Assembly (NCBI RefSeq): GCF_000341735.1
Contig: NZ_KB455575.1
Coordinates: 3,907,044-3,971,043 of the forward strand
DNA: 64,000 nucleotides
Direction of reading: 5' to 3'
DNA from: Methylotuvimicrobium buryatense 5G
GTDB taxonomy: Bacteria; Pseudomonadota; Gammaproteobacteria; Methylococcales; Methylomonadaceae
Shown here: piece by piece, positions 8,746 to 17,252 of the stretch
Layout of the letters: each line of letters starts with the position of its first letter
Position numbering within the stretch: position 1 is the first letter of the stretch
Notes under the pieces: model-generated
What the model saw: only the letters and a program-made list of their open reading frames with translations
What the model was told of the DNA's origin: nothing
Database searches by the model: none
Made by a program: the position numbers and the translations under genes

Positions 8746-9888
8746 TTATTTGTTCCATCCTTTATATTCACAGTATGCCCAGATGACATGATCTAATTCA
8801 GCTAGGTTCGTCGCTGGATAATCGGGGTTTTTCTTAATTGATGTACGAAGCTGTTCGGCAAGCCAAATGTATTTTCCACCTTCACTTAAGCCTCTCGGTC
8901 TATTTTTTGTGACACCAACTTTAGTTAGCCAAGTTATGACTGGTTTATTCCAAAGCGGGTAATCTTCTGGGAAAAAATGACAAAGCATTTCTGTAAGAAA
9001 AGCTTTACGAACTTCTGCTTGGCCCGATTTTTCAAGTTGGTCATATTCTGTTTGTACAACAGCATCACGGTGGCCATTAGCTGTGATGCATTTTATGAGT
9101 GTTTCGCATAGCATCTGCCAGTTTGTTGCTTCTTTGCTATGACGAAAAATTCCGTTTCCTTGGAATTTCCATTTCGCCCCATTCCAGTTCTGAATGAGCC
9201 AGAAATAAAAATCATCTTGGACCATTTTCCCCGTGGCGCAATCCCTAACAGCTTGTTCAAGCTCAGTTCGAATTTCTTCGGAAGCGTAGGTGCGCTCTTT
9301 TCGTTCAGCAATAGCTTTGGCTAACCCAGGAAACTTCGGCAAGTGGAGACTGCCGATTGTATTATTGATTGATGAGGGTTTTGGACGGGGATTAGGAAGT
9401 GCAGCCTCTGGATATGCATTGATCCATTTTTGATCTACTGGCCTTGACCTTCCCAAGATATCCGCGATCCAGTTACTTATTTCCTGATAACGCTTTTTGT
9501 CAATTTTTATTTTTAAGTTTGCCTCATAATTGCTCTCAAAGGCTGCAACGGTCAAATTCGACGATCCAATGATGAGGAATCGTTCACCACCTTGTTTCCA
9601 CATGACTATCTTTGGATGAAACCCATCAATCTTGTCAGTCACAAAGAAATGACAGATATCGTCATGCGCATTTTTCCAAATCAATGCATCGCTAAGAGCT
9701 TTCTTTCTAGTGATTCCAAAGTCTTTCCCAACGATTAAGGTTGCATTCTTGCATTCATCTGATAATTCAAAATTTTTCCAATCTCGCAAATATGCGGATA
9801 GCACGAAAATCTCATCCGCGTTCTCGAAAGCTGATACATAGGCATCATAAAGTAATGAATCTGATGTGGGGTTAAGGTAGATAGCCAT
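8746..9888 (-). CDS. Phospholipase D-like nuclease-family protein
   Basis: The N-terminal half has the phospholipase D fold signature: HPKIVMWK near residue 92 and GSSNLTVAAFESNYEANL near 109. This HxK...GSxNLT arrangement occurs in PLD-type nucleases of restriction and defence loci (BfiI/NgoFVII-like families). Only one HxK motif is visible, so the active enzyme would probably be a dimer (family knowledge). The C-terminal half, including FPEDYPLWNKPV, has no motif I can assign. The ATG at 9888 follows agagga; a TTG just upstream is possible. The coding sequence is more AT-rich than its neighbours and no partner methylase or helicase is visible, so it is a likely acquired accessory gene. Confidence 0.75.
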   Translation of the reverse strand: MAIYLNPTSDSLLYDAYVSAFENADEIFVLSAYLRDWKNFELSDECKNATLIVGKDFGITRKKALSDALIWKNAHDDICHFFVTDKIDGFHPKIVMWKQGGERFLIIGSSNLTVAAFESNYEANLKIKIDKKRYQEISNWIADILGRSRPVDQKWINAYPEAALPNPRPKPSSINNTIGSLHLPKFPGLAKAIAERKERTYASEEIRTELEQAVRDCATGKMVQDDFYFWLIQNWNGAKWKFQGNGIFRHSKEATNWQMLCETLIKCITANGHRDAVVQTEYDQLEKSGQAEVRKAFLTEMLCHFFPEDYPLWNKPVITWLTKVGVTKNRPRGLSEGGKYIWLAEQLRTSIKKNPDYPATNLAELDHVIWAYCEYKGWNK

Positions 9889-10011
9889 CAATTCCTCTTA
9901 TTTTCATATTGGTAGCCAGAAAACTCTAGTTTTGAGTGACCAACCACAAAAGGACAAATTTTAGACTATTTAGTCGAGCCTATACCGCAACATTAACCAG
10001 CCCCCAATCTA

Positions 10012-10034
10012 TCGCATAGCGCCAGCATAGACAT
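10012..10034 (-). pseudogene. umuC: Start of a deleted umuC gene
   Basis: The minus strand reads ATG TCT ATG CTG GCG CTA TGC GAT, i.e. MSMLALCD, resembling the first residues of UmuC (M-x-ALCD). The ATG overlaps the original umuD stop as TGATG, the usual umuDC coupling. After eight codons the similarity ends and an in-frame stop follows shortly. The polymerase gene has been lost. Confidence 0.6.
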
Positions 10035-10071
10035 CACAACGGATGGATCACGCTCGTCACCACGCCCCAAA

Positions 10072-10458
10072 TCACCGTTCCATTTCCTCACATAACACGA
10101 TATCCCGATAGGCCGGGTTTTCCGAGCCTAAAACCCACTGACCGCCCCGGCGCTTCAAGTGCTTCACGACTAACTCGCCGTTCAGTGCGCAAATCACGAT
10201 CCTGCCCGGCACCGGTTCCAGCGAACGATCGACGACCAGAATGTCGTTCGGATGAATGCCGGCGCCGAGCATCGATTCGCCTTGCGCGCGGACAAAGAAC
10301 GTCGAGGCGGGCTTTTGCACCAGCAGTTCGTTCAGGTCCAGCGTTTTCTCGATGTAATCATCGGCCGGCGAGGGGAAGCCGGCCGAGACTTTGCCGGAAA
10401 ACAACGGCAGGTTCACAGTTTTGGGGTTTGGCGCAGCGTAAAAGAAATTCGTTGGCAT
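10072..10458 (-). CDS. umuD: UmuD-like SOS peptidase, C-terminus frameshifted
   Basis: UmuD is a LexA-like serine peptidase that cleaves itself during SOS and partners the UmuC lesion-bypass polymerase. Seen here are the cleavage region SAGFPSPADDYIE (A-G scissile pair near residue 27), the nucleophile in GESM near 62 and the lysine in LVVKHLK near 98. The ATG at 10458 is preferred over a GTG nine bases upstream. The frame stops after CEEMER, yet the next frame continues VIWGVVTSVIHPL up to a TGA at 10034-10036, matching the missing UmuD tail. A small indel therefore removed the last strand. It is divergent from lexA and shares its SOS-type control region. Confidence 0.8.
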   Translation of the reverse strand: MPTNFFYAAPNPKTVNLPLFSGKVSAGFPSPADDYIEKTLDLNELLVQKPASTFFVRAQGESMLGAGIHPNDILVVDRSLEPVPGRIVICALNGELVVKHLKRRGGQWVLGSENPAYRDIVLCEEMER

Positions 10459-10510
10459 AATGAGCACGGCGGGTTGAGTAGGCGGAGCAGCCGAAAGGCG
10501 TTTTTATGTT

Positions 10511-10525
10511 CTCTTTATGTTCTCA
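10511..10525 (+). promoter_or_regulatory. Candidate LexA operator, GTTC-N7-GTTC type
   Basis: Between umuD and lexA lies atgttctctttatgttctc, a direct repeat of tatgttctc-like units with GTTC spaced by seven bases. GTTC-N7-GTTC is the LexA box described for alphaproteobacteria. The gammaproteobacterial CTGT-N8-ACAG box is not visible in the intergenic region. The site is placed to repress both divergent genes. The assignment rests on motif form and position only. Confidence 0.6.
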
Positions 10526-10582
10526 TTTTAGGCGCATTTTGCTAAACTGCCAGACATCCCAAAAGCAAATGATGTTGACACA

Positions 10583-11209
10583 ATGACTGAATTAACCCGC
10601 CGACAACGACAAATCTTCGAGTTTTTGCGCGATAACTACGAACGCTTTGCCTATCCGCCGACGCTCGATGAGCTCTGCGAATCGTTGGGCATGGCTTCGC
10701 GCGGATCGTTGCACAAGCACATCAGCGCCTTGATCGATGCCGGACTGATCGAACCGTTCTCGGGCAGCAAACAAACCGGCATTCGTTTGACGGCCCAGGC
10801 GCAGCGGGATTATGCCGCGTGCGAACATGCCTTGCCCTATGTCGGTAAAATCGCCGCCGGCAAACCGATCGAAGCATTGGCCGATGTGCATTACCTGCCG
10901 GTCCCGGCGCTGCTGAAAAGCGACAAGCCGTGTTATGTCTTGCAAGTCAAAGGGGATTCGATGAAAGAAGCCGGCATTTTCGACGGGGATTGGGTGGTGA
11001 TCGAGCAGCGCGATTACGCACGCAACGGGGAAATTGTCGTGGCGTTGATCGACAATCACGAAGCGACGTTGAAATATATCGAACAATCGCCGGGCAAAGT
11101 GCTGTTGATACCGGCTAATTCAGCGATGACAACCCAAATTTATGCGCCCGAACAAGTTCAAATTCAAGGTATTTTGGTCGGACAAATGCGCAGTTACCGG
11201 GCACATTAG
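10583..11209 (+). CDS. lexA: LexA repressor
   Basis: LexA represses DNA-damage-inducible genes and inactivates itself by RecA-stimulated autocleavage. The N-terminus is a winged helix (about residues 1-65, LTRRQRQIFEFLRDNYERF). Its recognition helix, ASRGSLHKHISAL, differs clearly from the Escherichia coli one. The cleavage site lies in KIAAGKPIEAL near residue 90. Catalytic Ser is in KGDSM near 126 and Lys in ATLKYIE near 163. The length of 208 residues is normal. There is no strong ribosome site before the ATG. It is divergent from umuD, and a small membrane-protein ORF follows after 29 bases. Confidence 0.93.
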   Translation: MTELTRRQRQIFEFLRDNYERFAYPPTLDELCESLGMASRGSLHKHISALIDAGLIEPFSGSKQTGIRLTAQAQRDYAACEHALPYVGKIAAGKPIEALADVHYLPVPALLKSDKPCYVLQVKGDSMKEAGIFDGDWVVIEQRDYARNGEIVVALIDNHEATLKYIEQSPGKVLLIPANSAMTTQIYAPEQVQIQGILVGQMRSYRAH

Positions 11210-11238
11210 CAACAAGCCTTTAAACGTGGAGAGCCGCT

Positions 11239-11382
11239 ATGCAACGCAAAATTCACATGCAGGATCAGGTCAGGAACAGGGTGGCCGAGATTATGGAGGA
11301 TCGCCGGTCGGATTGCGTAATTGCTTGGGGTATGAAGGTTCTGGTGGTGTCGGCGATTATGTTGGTTGGGGTGGTTTGGTGA
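11239..11382 (+). CDS. Small putative membrane protein downstream of lexA (47 aa)
   Basis: A 47-codon frame starts with ATG after a good ribosome site (gtggagagccgct) and ends in TGA. The first 25 residues are charged (MQRKIHMQDQVRNR...EDRR) and the last 20 are hydrophobic (KVLVVSAIMLVGVVW), giving an N-in tail-anchored topology. It lies 29 bases after lexA and may share its transcript, hence SOS regulation. I do not recognise the family. Confidence 0.5.
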   Translation: MQRKIHMQDQVRNRVAEIMEDRRSDCVIAWGMKVLVVSAIMLVGVVW

Positions 11383-11452
11383 GTTTTATGCTGTAGTCGA
11401 GTGGGACACAAACAGGCTTCTTCAGAAAGGTGCTCAGTTAAGCCGATTTGCG

Positions 11453-11680
11453 CAGCAATTCCCAGTTTGAGCAGTTTCGCCGATTTTAGGGTGTGGGGTA
11501 TGCCTGTCGAGGAACGCCGTAAACCCATCCATGGGGGCTTGGCGGCAGCTAAGCGCCAAGGATGGCGTGTAGTAGGGCAATGCAGGAGCAATTGCCGAGG
11601 AGCAAAAATCTGCCCCTGCTGCCGACATCCTCGCCAAGCATACCCCTCACCCTTTTTGATCTCCAAATTGGGAATTGCTG
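11453..11680. mobile_element. Family B palindromic element, copy B1, interrupting a vapC remnant
   Basis: 228 bp with terminal inverted repeats cagcaattccca / tgggaattgctg. An inner pair is ggtgtggggtatgc / gcataccc(c)tcaccc, and the core contains aacgccaaggatggcgt and gcaaaaatctgcc. It carries no gene. Unlike copies B2 and B3 it has no clean flanking duplication, so it may have been rearranged after insertion. Its right edge cuts off the vapC remnant. Confidence 0.8.
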
Positions 11681-11683
11681 GAC

Positions 11684-11745
11684 TAACGCCGGTACTTTTT
11701 TCTTAAAGTGACCGATCCATACTGAGGAATCCACTATACCGGCAT
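11684..11745 (-). pseudogene. vapC: N-terminal remnant of a VapC-type PIN toxin
   Basis: After ATGCCGGT and a one-base shift, the minus strand reads IVDSSVWIGHFKKKVPALV. This is the start of VapC PIN-domain ribonucleases (VDSSVWI-x-HF), including the first catalytic Asp. The frame then meets the end of the family B element and the rest of the toxin is not recognisable beyond it. It lies just downstream of the decayed vapB, as in intact pairs. Confidence 0.75.
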
Positions 11746-11747
11746 TG

Positions 11748-11935
11748 TTACAATTCGGTTTGCCGGCGCGGGATGGGCTGTAAATCAGGGGCAATACCGC
11801 CTAAGCAGGCCAGGCTCTCTCGCGTTCAATCAGGGCCTTCAAGGCTTCTTTGATGAGGCTGGATTTTGGTTAAAGCTTGAGCTTTTTCGAGTATGCATCA
11901 TCTAAAACAACCGTCGTGAGCATAATGGCCTCCAT
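11748..11935 (-). pseudogene. vapB: Decayed VapB-type antitoxin
   Basis: The sequence LTTVVLDDAYSKKLKL, stop, PKSSLIKEALKALIERE then, after a shift, LACLGGIAPDL and PIPRRQTEL follows VapB antitoxins (TTVVLDD...TKSSLIKEALKALIERE). It has one internal TAA and one frameshift. With the truncated vapC it is a dead toxin-antitoxin locus. Confidence 0.8.
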
Positions 11936-12227
11936 AAAATGTCATCGAAGGATGCGTTTTTTGTGTAGTCAGGTAATTATTCCCCGTATTTCGCCGCTCA
12001 TCAGCTTGGGGAGCAGGGACTGCCAAGCACTAGATATCGACATCGGCAGTTTATCGGTTGTCGAGCGGCGCGAAGCGATGCAAGTGATACTGGATGAGCA
12101 CTTCAAAGCGCTGGAACGGCATGCCGGATTCGATTCTTACGATCGGCTGGAAAGTTTCGAGGCGGTGGCCCGGATTGCAGGGCCGGATAGCCGGATCGTC
12201 AAAAAATATCTTCGCTCGGATGCGTGA
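11877..12227 (+). CDS. Hypothetical protein, start uncertain
   Basis: The C-terminal 65 residues look like a genuine small helical protein: DIGSLSVVERREAMQVILDE, FKALERHAGFDSYDRLE and a basic VKKYLRSDA end. The N-terminal half of the frame runs antisense over the vapB remnant and is not protein-like, so the original start is probably lost or lies near 12040. I do not recognise it. It could be the 3' part of a decayed gene, 108 bases before acnA. Confidence 0.35.
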   Translation: MSFFEYASSKTTVVSIMASIKCHRRMRFLCSQVIIPRISPLISLGSRDCQALDIDIGSLSVVERREAMQVILDEHFKALERHAGFDSYDRLESFEAVARIAGPDSRIVKKYLRSDA

Positions 12228-12335
12228 CAGGTTGATTCGGGTTTCGAAGACATCAATAACGAAAAGCGGTGTCATATCCGATAGAAGTGTGGTATACCAA
12301 AATTAAACTCCCGACTTCGATGGAGGGTATCCACC

Positions 12336-15035
12336 ATGAATTCAACCGATCCTTTCGGCGCACGGCAGTTATTGAATCCAGACCGTGCAAGCCCGTTGTT
12401 CTACTACCGTCTTGCGTGTTTAGAGTCCGCCGGCGCTGCTGATCTTTCCCGCTTGCCGCAAACGATAAAAATCTTGCTTGAGAGTCTGTTGCGCAACTGC
12501 GACGGCTATTCGATCACCGAAGACCATGTGCTCGGCCTCGCCGCTTGGCAGGCGCAAGGTTCCAGGCGGGAAATTCCCTACAAACCGGCGCGGGTCATCC
12601 TGCAGGACTTTACCGGCGTGCCGGCCTTGGTCGATCTGGCCGCGATGCGTGATGCGATGAACGAATTGGGCGGCGATCCGAAAAAAATCAATCCGTTTAT
12701 CCCTTGCGATCTGGTGATAGACCATTCGGTGCAGGTCGATTATTTCGGCAAAGCCAATGCCTTGCCGATGAACGAAGCGGTCGAGTTTCAACGCAATCAA
12801 GAACGCTATGAATTCCTGAAATGGGGTCAATCGGCCTTTCAGAATCTGCGAGTGGTGCCGCCGTCTACCGGAATCGTTCATCAAGTCAATCTCGAATATT
12901 TGGCTCAAGTCGTCTTTCACAACAAGAACAGCGACCTGTGCTATCCCGACAGTTGCGTCGGCACCGATTCGCATACGCCGATGGTCAACGGCTTGGGCGT
13001 GTTGGCCTGGGGCGTCGGCGGCATCGAAGCCGAGGCGGTCATTCTGGATCAGCCCATTTACATGCTGGAACCGGATGTGGTCGGCATTAAATTGACCGGA
13101 AAGCTGCCGCCTGGCGTGACCGCGACCGATCTGGTGCTGCGTATCACCGAGTTGTGCAGGCAGTTCGGCGTTGTCGGTCAATTCGTCGAGTTTTACGGCT
13201 CCGGTTTGTCCCAACTCAGTATTCCGGATCGTGCGACCATCAGCAACATGGCCCCGGAGCAAGGTTCGACCGTGAGTTTTTTCCCGGTCGATAAGGCGGC
13301 TTTGAACTATATGCGCCTCACCGGGCGCAGTCCCGAACAAATCGAGCTCACCGAGCGCTATGCCAAGCTACAAGGATTATTCCGCACCGACGATGCGCCG
13401 GAGCCCGAATTTACCCGCACGCTGGAAGTCGATCTCGGCGAAATCGAGCCGGCGCTGGCCGGCCCAAAACGTCCGCAGGACCGAATTCCGCTGAGTCAAG
13501 TCGGACCGACTTATCGGCAGACGCTGATCGCGCCGGTCGGCATTCGCGGCATGGGCCTTGCCGAAAGCGATCTCGATCGCTGCGGCGTGGTATCGAACAA
13601 AGGCGCCTGCGAAACGATCACGCACGGCGCCGTCGTAATCGCCGCGATTACGTCCTGCACGAACACCAGCAATCCCTCCGTGATGCTCGGCGCCGGCCTG
13701 GTCGCGAAGAAAGCCGTCGAGAAAGGGCTCAAGGTCAAAAATTATGTCAAAACCTCGCTGGCGCCCGGCTCGCAGGTGGTGACCGAATATTTGAAGCAAT
13801 CCGGGCTGCTGCCCTATCTGGAAGCGCTGGGTTTTTATCTGGTCGGCTACGGCTGCACGACCTGCATCGGCAATTCCGGCCCGCTCGATGCGGCGGTGGA
13901 AGAGGCCATCGTAGACAATGACTTGGTCGTGTCTGCGGTGTTGTCCGGCAACCGGAATTTCGAAGGCCGCGTGCATCCGCTCACCAAAACCAATTATCTC
14001 GCCTCGCCGCCGCTGGTGGTGGCCTATGCGTTGGCGGGATCGACCGCTGTCGATATGAGAAACGACTCCATCGGTCAAGGTAACGACGGCAAACCGGTGT
14101 TCCTGAAAGATATTTGGCCAACGACCGAGGAAATCGATGAAGTCGTCCGAAAATTTGTCACGCCGGAAATGTTCCGGGAGCGTTATGCCGATGTCTTTAC
14201 CGGTACCCAGGCCTGGCAGGCGATTGCAGTCGCCGGCTCAGAGCGCTATCAATGGAACGAACGGTCGACTTATATCAGAAAACCGCCGTTCTTCGAAGGG
14301 CTGGGCGGCGGCTCCGAAACCATCGGCCGTCTCGCCGACATGCGGGTGTTGGCGCTGTTCGGCGATTCGGTCACGACCGATCATATTTCGCCGGCCGGTC
14401 AAATAGCGCCTGATTCGCCGGCGGCATTATATCTGCTCGAAAAAGGCGTCGAGCGCAAGGACTGGAATAGTTATGGTTCGCGCCGGGGTAACGATCAGGT
14501 GATGTGCAGAGGCACATTTGCGAATGTGCGTATTCATAACCTGTTGGTTCCGGGGGCCGAAGGCAATGTTACGATTCATCATCCCAGCGGCGAACGAATG
14601 ACCTTTTTCGATGCCGCGATGAAGTACAAAGAATCCGGTATGCCGCTCTGTATTCTGGCGGGCAAGGAATACGGTTCAGGATCGTCACGCGATTGGGCGG
14701 CGAAAGGGCCGTTCATGCAGGGTGTCAAGGCCGTCATTGCGGAAAGTTACGAAAGAATTCATCGCAGCAATTTGATCGGCATGGGGATTTTGCCGTTGCA
14801 GTTTATGTCCGGCGAATCGGCGCAAAGTCTCGGGCTGAAGGGCGACGAAACTTTTACGGTGGACATCGCCGACGACACTGTTCCCCAACAAGTCGTCGAC
14901 GTGACCGCCAGCGCTCCGGACGGGAGCGTTAAGTCCTTCAAGGCCGTCAGCCGCATCGATACGCCGATCGAAATTCAATATTACCGGGACGGCGGTATTT
15001 TGCGCACGGTTTTGAAGAAGCTGAGGGCGGGTTGA
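12336..15035 (+). CDS. acnA: Aconitate hydratase A
   Basis: It isomerises citrate to isocitrate in the TCA cycle using a labile 4Fe-4S cluster. The 899-residue length and linear domain order are those of AcnA/IRP-type aconitases. The cluster cysteines are in CTNTSNPS near residue 441 and GCTTCIGNSG near 506 and 509. The substrate and swivel regions show GDSVTTDHISPAG near 680, YGSRRGNDQVMCRGTFAN near 705 and KEYGSGSSRDWAAKG near 778. A good ribosome site (gatggagggtatccacc) precedes the ATG. A copper ATPase gene follows after 43 bases and could be cotranscribed; there is no obvious functional link. Confidence 0.95.
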   Translation: MNSTDPFGARQLLNPDRASPLFYYRLACLESAGAADLSRLPQTIKILLESLLRNCDGYSITEDHVLGLAAWQAQGSRREIPYKPARVILQDFTGVPALVDLAAMRDAMNELGGDPKKINPFIPCDLVIDHSVQVDYFGKANALPMNEAVEFQRNQERYEFLKWGQSAFQNLRVVPPSTGIVHQVNLEYLAQVVFHNKNSDLCYPDSCVGTDSHTPMVNGLGVLAWGVGGIEAEAVILDQPIYMLEPDVVGIKLTGKLPPGVTATDLVLRITELCRQFGVVGQFVEFYGSGLSQLSIPDRATISNMAPEQGSTVSFFPVDKAALNYMRLTGRSPEQIELTERYAKLQGLFRTDDAPEPEFTRTLEVDLGEIEPALAGPKRPQDRIPLSQVGPTYRQTLIAPVGIRGMGLAESDLDRCGVVSNKGACETITHGAVVIAAITSCTNTSNPSVMLGAGLVAKKAVEKGLKVKNYVKTSLAPGSQVVTEYLKQSGLLPYLEALGFYLVGYGCTTCIGNSGPLDAAVEEAIVDNDLVVSAVLSGNRNFEGRVHPLTKTNYLASPPLVVAYALAGSTAVDMRNDSIGQGNDGKPVFLKDIWPTTEEIDEVVRKFVTPEMFRERYADVFTGTQAWQAIAVAGSERYQWNERSTYIRKPPFFEGLGGGSETIGRLADMRVLALFGDSVTTDHISPAGQIAPDSPAALYLLEKGVERKDWNSYGSRRGNDQVMCRGTFANVRIHNLLVPGAEGNVTIHHPSGERMTFFDAAMKYKESGMPLCILAGKEYGSGSSRDWAAKGPFMQGVKAVIAESYERIHRSNLIGMGILPLQFMSGESAQSLGLKGDETFTVDIADDTVPQQVVDVTASAPDGSVKSFKAVSRIDTPIEIQYYRDGGILRTVLKKLRAG

Positions 15036-15078
15036 GGAAATCCATCCATTAAGCAAAGACAAAAGAGGGGCTGCATTC

Positions 15079-17157
15079 ATGAAACATCCGCACGAGCATC
15101 ATAAACATCAGGCGCCTCATGCCGGGGCTTCGAAATCCGATGAAAACGACGGCCATTCGCATTCGGCCCACAAAAACCATGCCGGACACGACAAGCACGC
15201 AGGCCATAGCGTGGAGATGTTTCGGGATAAATTTTGGCTGACGTTGGTGCTGGCCGTCCCAACGCTGATTTGGAGCGAGGAACTGCAGCGCTGGTTGTCG
15301 TATACGGCGCCGGCTTTTCCGGGTTCGGGGTATGTTTCGGCCGTTTTCGGCACGCTGGTTTATTTTTACGGCGGTTGGGTGTTTTTGCAAGGCGGCTGGC
15401 GCGAATTGCAAAGCCGCCTGCCGGGCATGATGATCTTGATCTCGCTGGCGATCAGCGTCGCTTTTTTGTACAGCCTGGCCGTCACGTTCGGTTTCAAGGG
15501 GCATGCGCTGTGGTGGGAGCTGGCATCTTTGGTGGCGATCATGCTGCTGGGACATTGGATAGAGATGCGTTCGATCTTCCAGGCCCAGGGCGCTTTGCAG
15601 GAATTGGCGAAGTTGCTGCCGGATACGGCGCTAAGGCTGGTCGACGGAGATAAAACCGAAGAGGTCGCCGTTGACCGCTTGCAAGACGGCGATTTGTTGT
15701 TGATCCGCCCAGGCGCGGCGGTTCCGGCCGACGGCGTCGTCAAGAGCGGTAAGAGTTCGGTCAATGAGGCATTGATTACCGGCGAATCCGAGCCGGTGAC
15801 GAAAGGCGAGGGCGATGAAGTGATTGCAGGCACGGTCAATGGTGAAGGCTCCTTGCGCATCGAAGTTACCGGCACCGGAGATAAGACCGCTTTGGCCGGC
15901 ATCATGCGCTTGGTCGATCAGGCTCAAACTTCACGCTCCCGGGCTCAGGCCTTGGCGGACCGGGCGGCGTTTTATCTGACGCTGGTCGCGATCGTCTCGG
16001 GCGCCTTGACATTCATTGCCTGGTCGCTGGCCGGCGCGACGATGGATTTCACCGTGACGCGGGTCGTGACGGTATTGGTCATCGCCTGTCCTCATGCCTT
16101 GGGGCTTGCCGTGCCGCTCGTGATTGCGATTTCGACGACATTGGGTGCGCGCGGTGGATTGTTGGTGCGCGATCGTAGGGGATTGGAGGAGGCGCGTAAT
16201 CTGGATATCGTGGTGTTCGACAAGACCGGCACGCTGACCTTGGGCGAGCACCGCGTCGTCGAAACGATCACGGCCGAAGGCGTCGAGCCGGACGAAGCAC
16301 TCCGGCTTGCCGCGGCGGTCGAACGCGATTCGGAGCATCCGATTGCGAGAGCCCTGCTCAAGAGCGCCGAAGAAGTCGAAATTGAATGGCCCTCGGCCCA
16401 GGATTTTCAAGCAATCCCCGGCCGGGGCGTGGAGGCTGTTGTGGAAGGGCGCAAACTTCAGGTGGGTGGGCCGGCCTTGCTAAAAACGTTCGAGAGAGAA
16501 ATGCCCCAAGTCCTGGCGGACGCCGCCGACCGCTTCGGCGAATCCGGCCGGGCGGCGATTTATCTCGTCGAAGGGGATAGGGTTTTGGCGGTCTTTGCGA
16601 TCGCCGATGCAATTCGTCCCGTTTCCGGTGAGGCGGTGCGCCTGTTGCATGATGCCGGCATCGAAGTCGCGATGCTGACCGGCGATTCGCAAGCGGTTGC
16701 CGATGCCGTGGCTAAGGAATTGAACATCGACACGGTGTTCGCTCAAGTGTTGCCCGAGGACAAGGTAAAGCGCATCGAAGAGCTTCAGGCTCAAGGCAAG
16801 CGCGTCGCGATGGTCGGAGACGGCGTCAACGATGCGCCGGCTTTGTTGACCGCCGATGTCGGTATTGCGATCGGCGCCGGCACCGATGTCGCTGTCGAGG
16901 CCGGCGATGTGGTCTTGGTCCGTTCGGATCCGCGCGACGTGTCGAGGATCGTCAATCTGAGCAAGGCGACCTATCGTAAGATGGTACAGAATTTGTGGTG
17001 GGCCGCGGGCTACAACATCGTCGCGATTCCGCTCGCGGCGGGCGCGTTGGCATGGGCCGGAATCCTTCTCGCGCCGGCGGTCGGCGCGGTGCTGATGTCG
17101 GCCAGCACGGTGATCGTGGCGCTGAATGCCCAATTGTTGCGCAGGGCCGAATTATAA
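15079..17157 (+). CDS. copB: CopB-type copper-exporting P-type ATPase
   Basis: A P1B ATPase for metal export across the inner membrane. The N-terminus (about residues 1-45) is a His-rich metal-binding tail with no CxxC domain. The transmembrane metal-site motif is CPH near residue 337, the signature of the P1B-3 (Cu2+/Cu+, CopB) group instead of CPC. DKTGT with the phosphorylated Asp is near 381, the SEHP nucleotide site near 418 and GDGVNDAP near 580. The 692-residue length is normal. The ribosome site gagggg precedes the ATG. Copper handling suits a methanotroph, whose particulate methane monooxygenase needs copper (inference). Confidence 0.92.
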   Translation: MKHPHEHHKHQAPHAGASKSDENDGHSHSAHKNHAGHDKHAGHSVEMFRDKFWLTLVLAVPTLIWSEELQRWLSYTAPAFPGSGYVSAVFGTLVYFYGGWVFLQGGWRELQSRLPGMMILISLAISVAFLYSLAVTFGFKGHALWWELASLVAIMLLGHWIEMRSIFQAQGALQELAKLLPDTALRLVDGDKTEEVAVDRLQDGDLLLIRPGAAVPADGVVKSGKSSVNEALITGESEPVTKGEGDEVIAGTVNGEGSLRIEVTGTGDKTALAGIMRLVDQAQTSRSRAQALADRAAFYLTLVAIVSGALTFIAWSLAGATMDFTVTRVVTVLVIACPHALGLAVPLVIAISTTLGARGGLLVRDRRGLEEARNLDIVVFDKTGTLTLGEHRVVETITAEGVEPDEALRLAAAVERDSEHPIARALLKSAEEVEIEWPSAQDFQAIPGRGVEAVVEGRKLQVGGPALLKTFEREMPQVLADAADRFGESGRAAIYLVEGDRVLAVFAIADAIRPVSGEAVRLLHDAGIEVAMLTGDSQAVADAVAKELNIDTVFAQVLPEDKVKRIEELQAQGKRVAMVGDGVNDAPALLTADVGIAIGAGTDVAVEAGDVVLVRSDPRDVSRIVNLSKATYRKMVQNLWWAAGYNIVAIPLAAGALAWAGILLAPAVGAVLMSASTVIVALNAQLLRRAEL

Positions 17158-17252
17158 GCCCGGCAGCGACACGCAGGTTCAACGGGCTGGAAAGAGCATG
17201 ACGGCTTTATTAGGCTACACTTTTGGAATAAAAAATAACCGGATTCTAAATA

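Noticed and set aside
12420..14078. Long minus-strand open frames across acnA
   Set aside because: They are antisense to conserved aconitase motifs, have His/Arg-rich random-looking sequence and no start signals.
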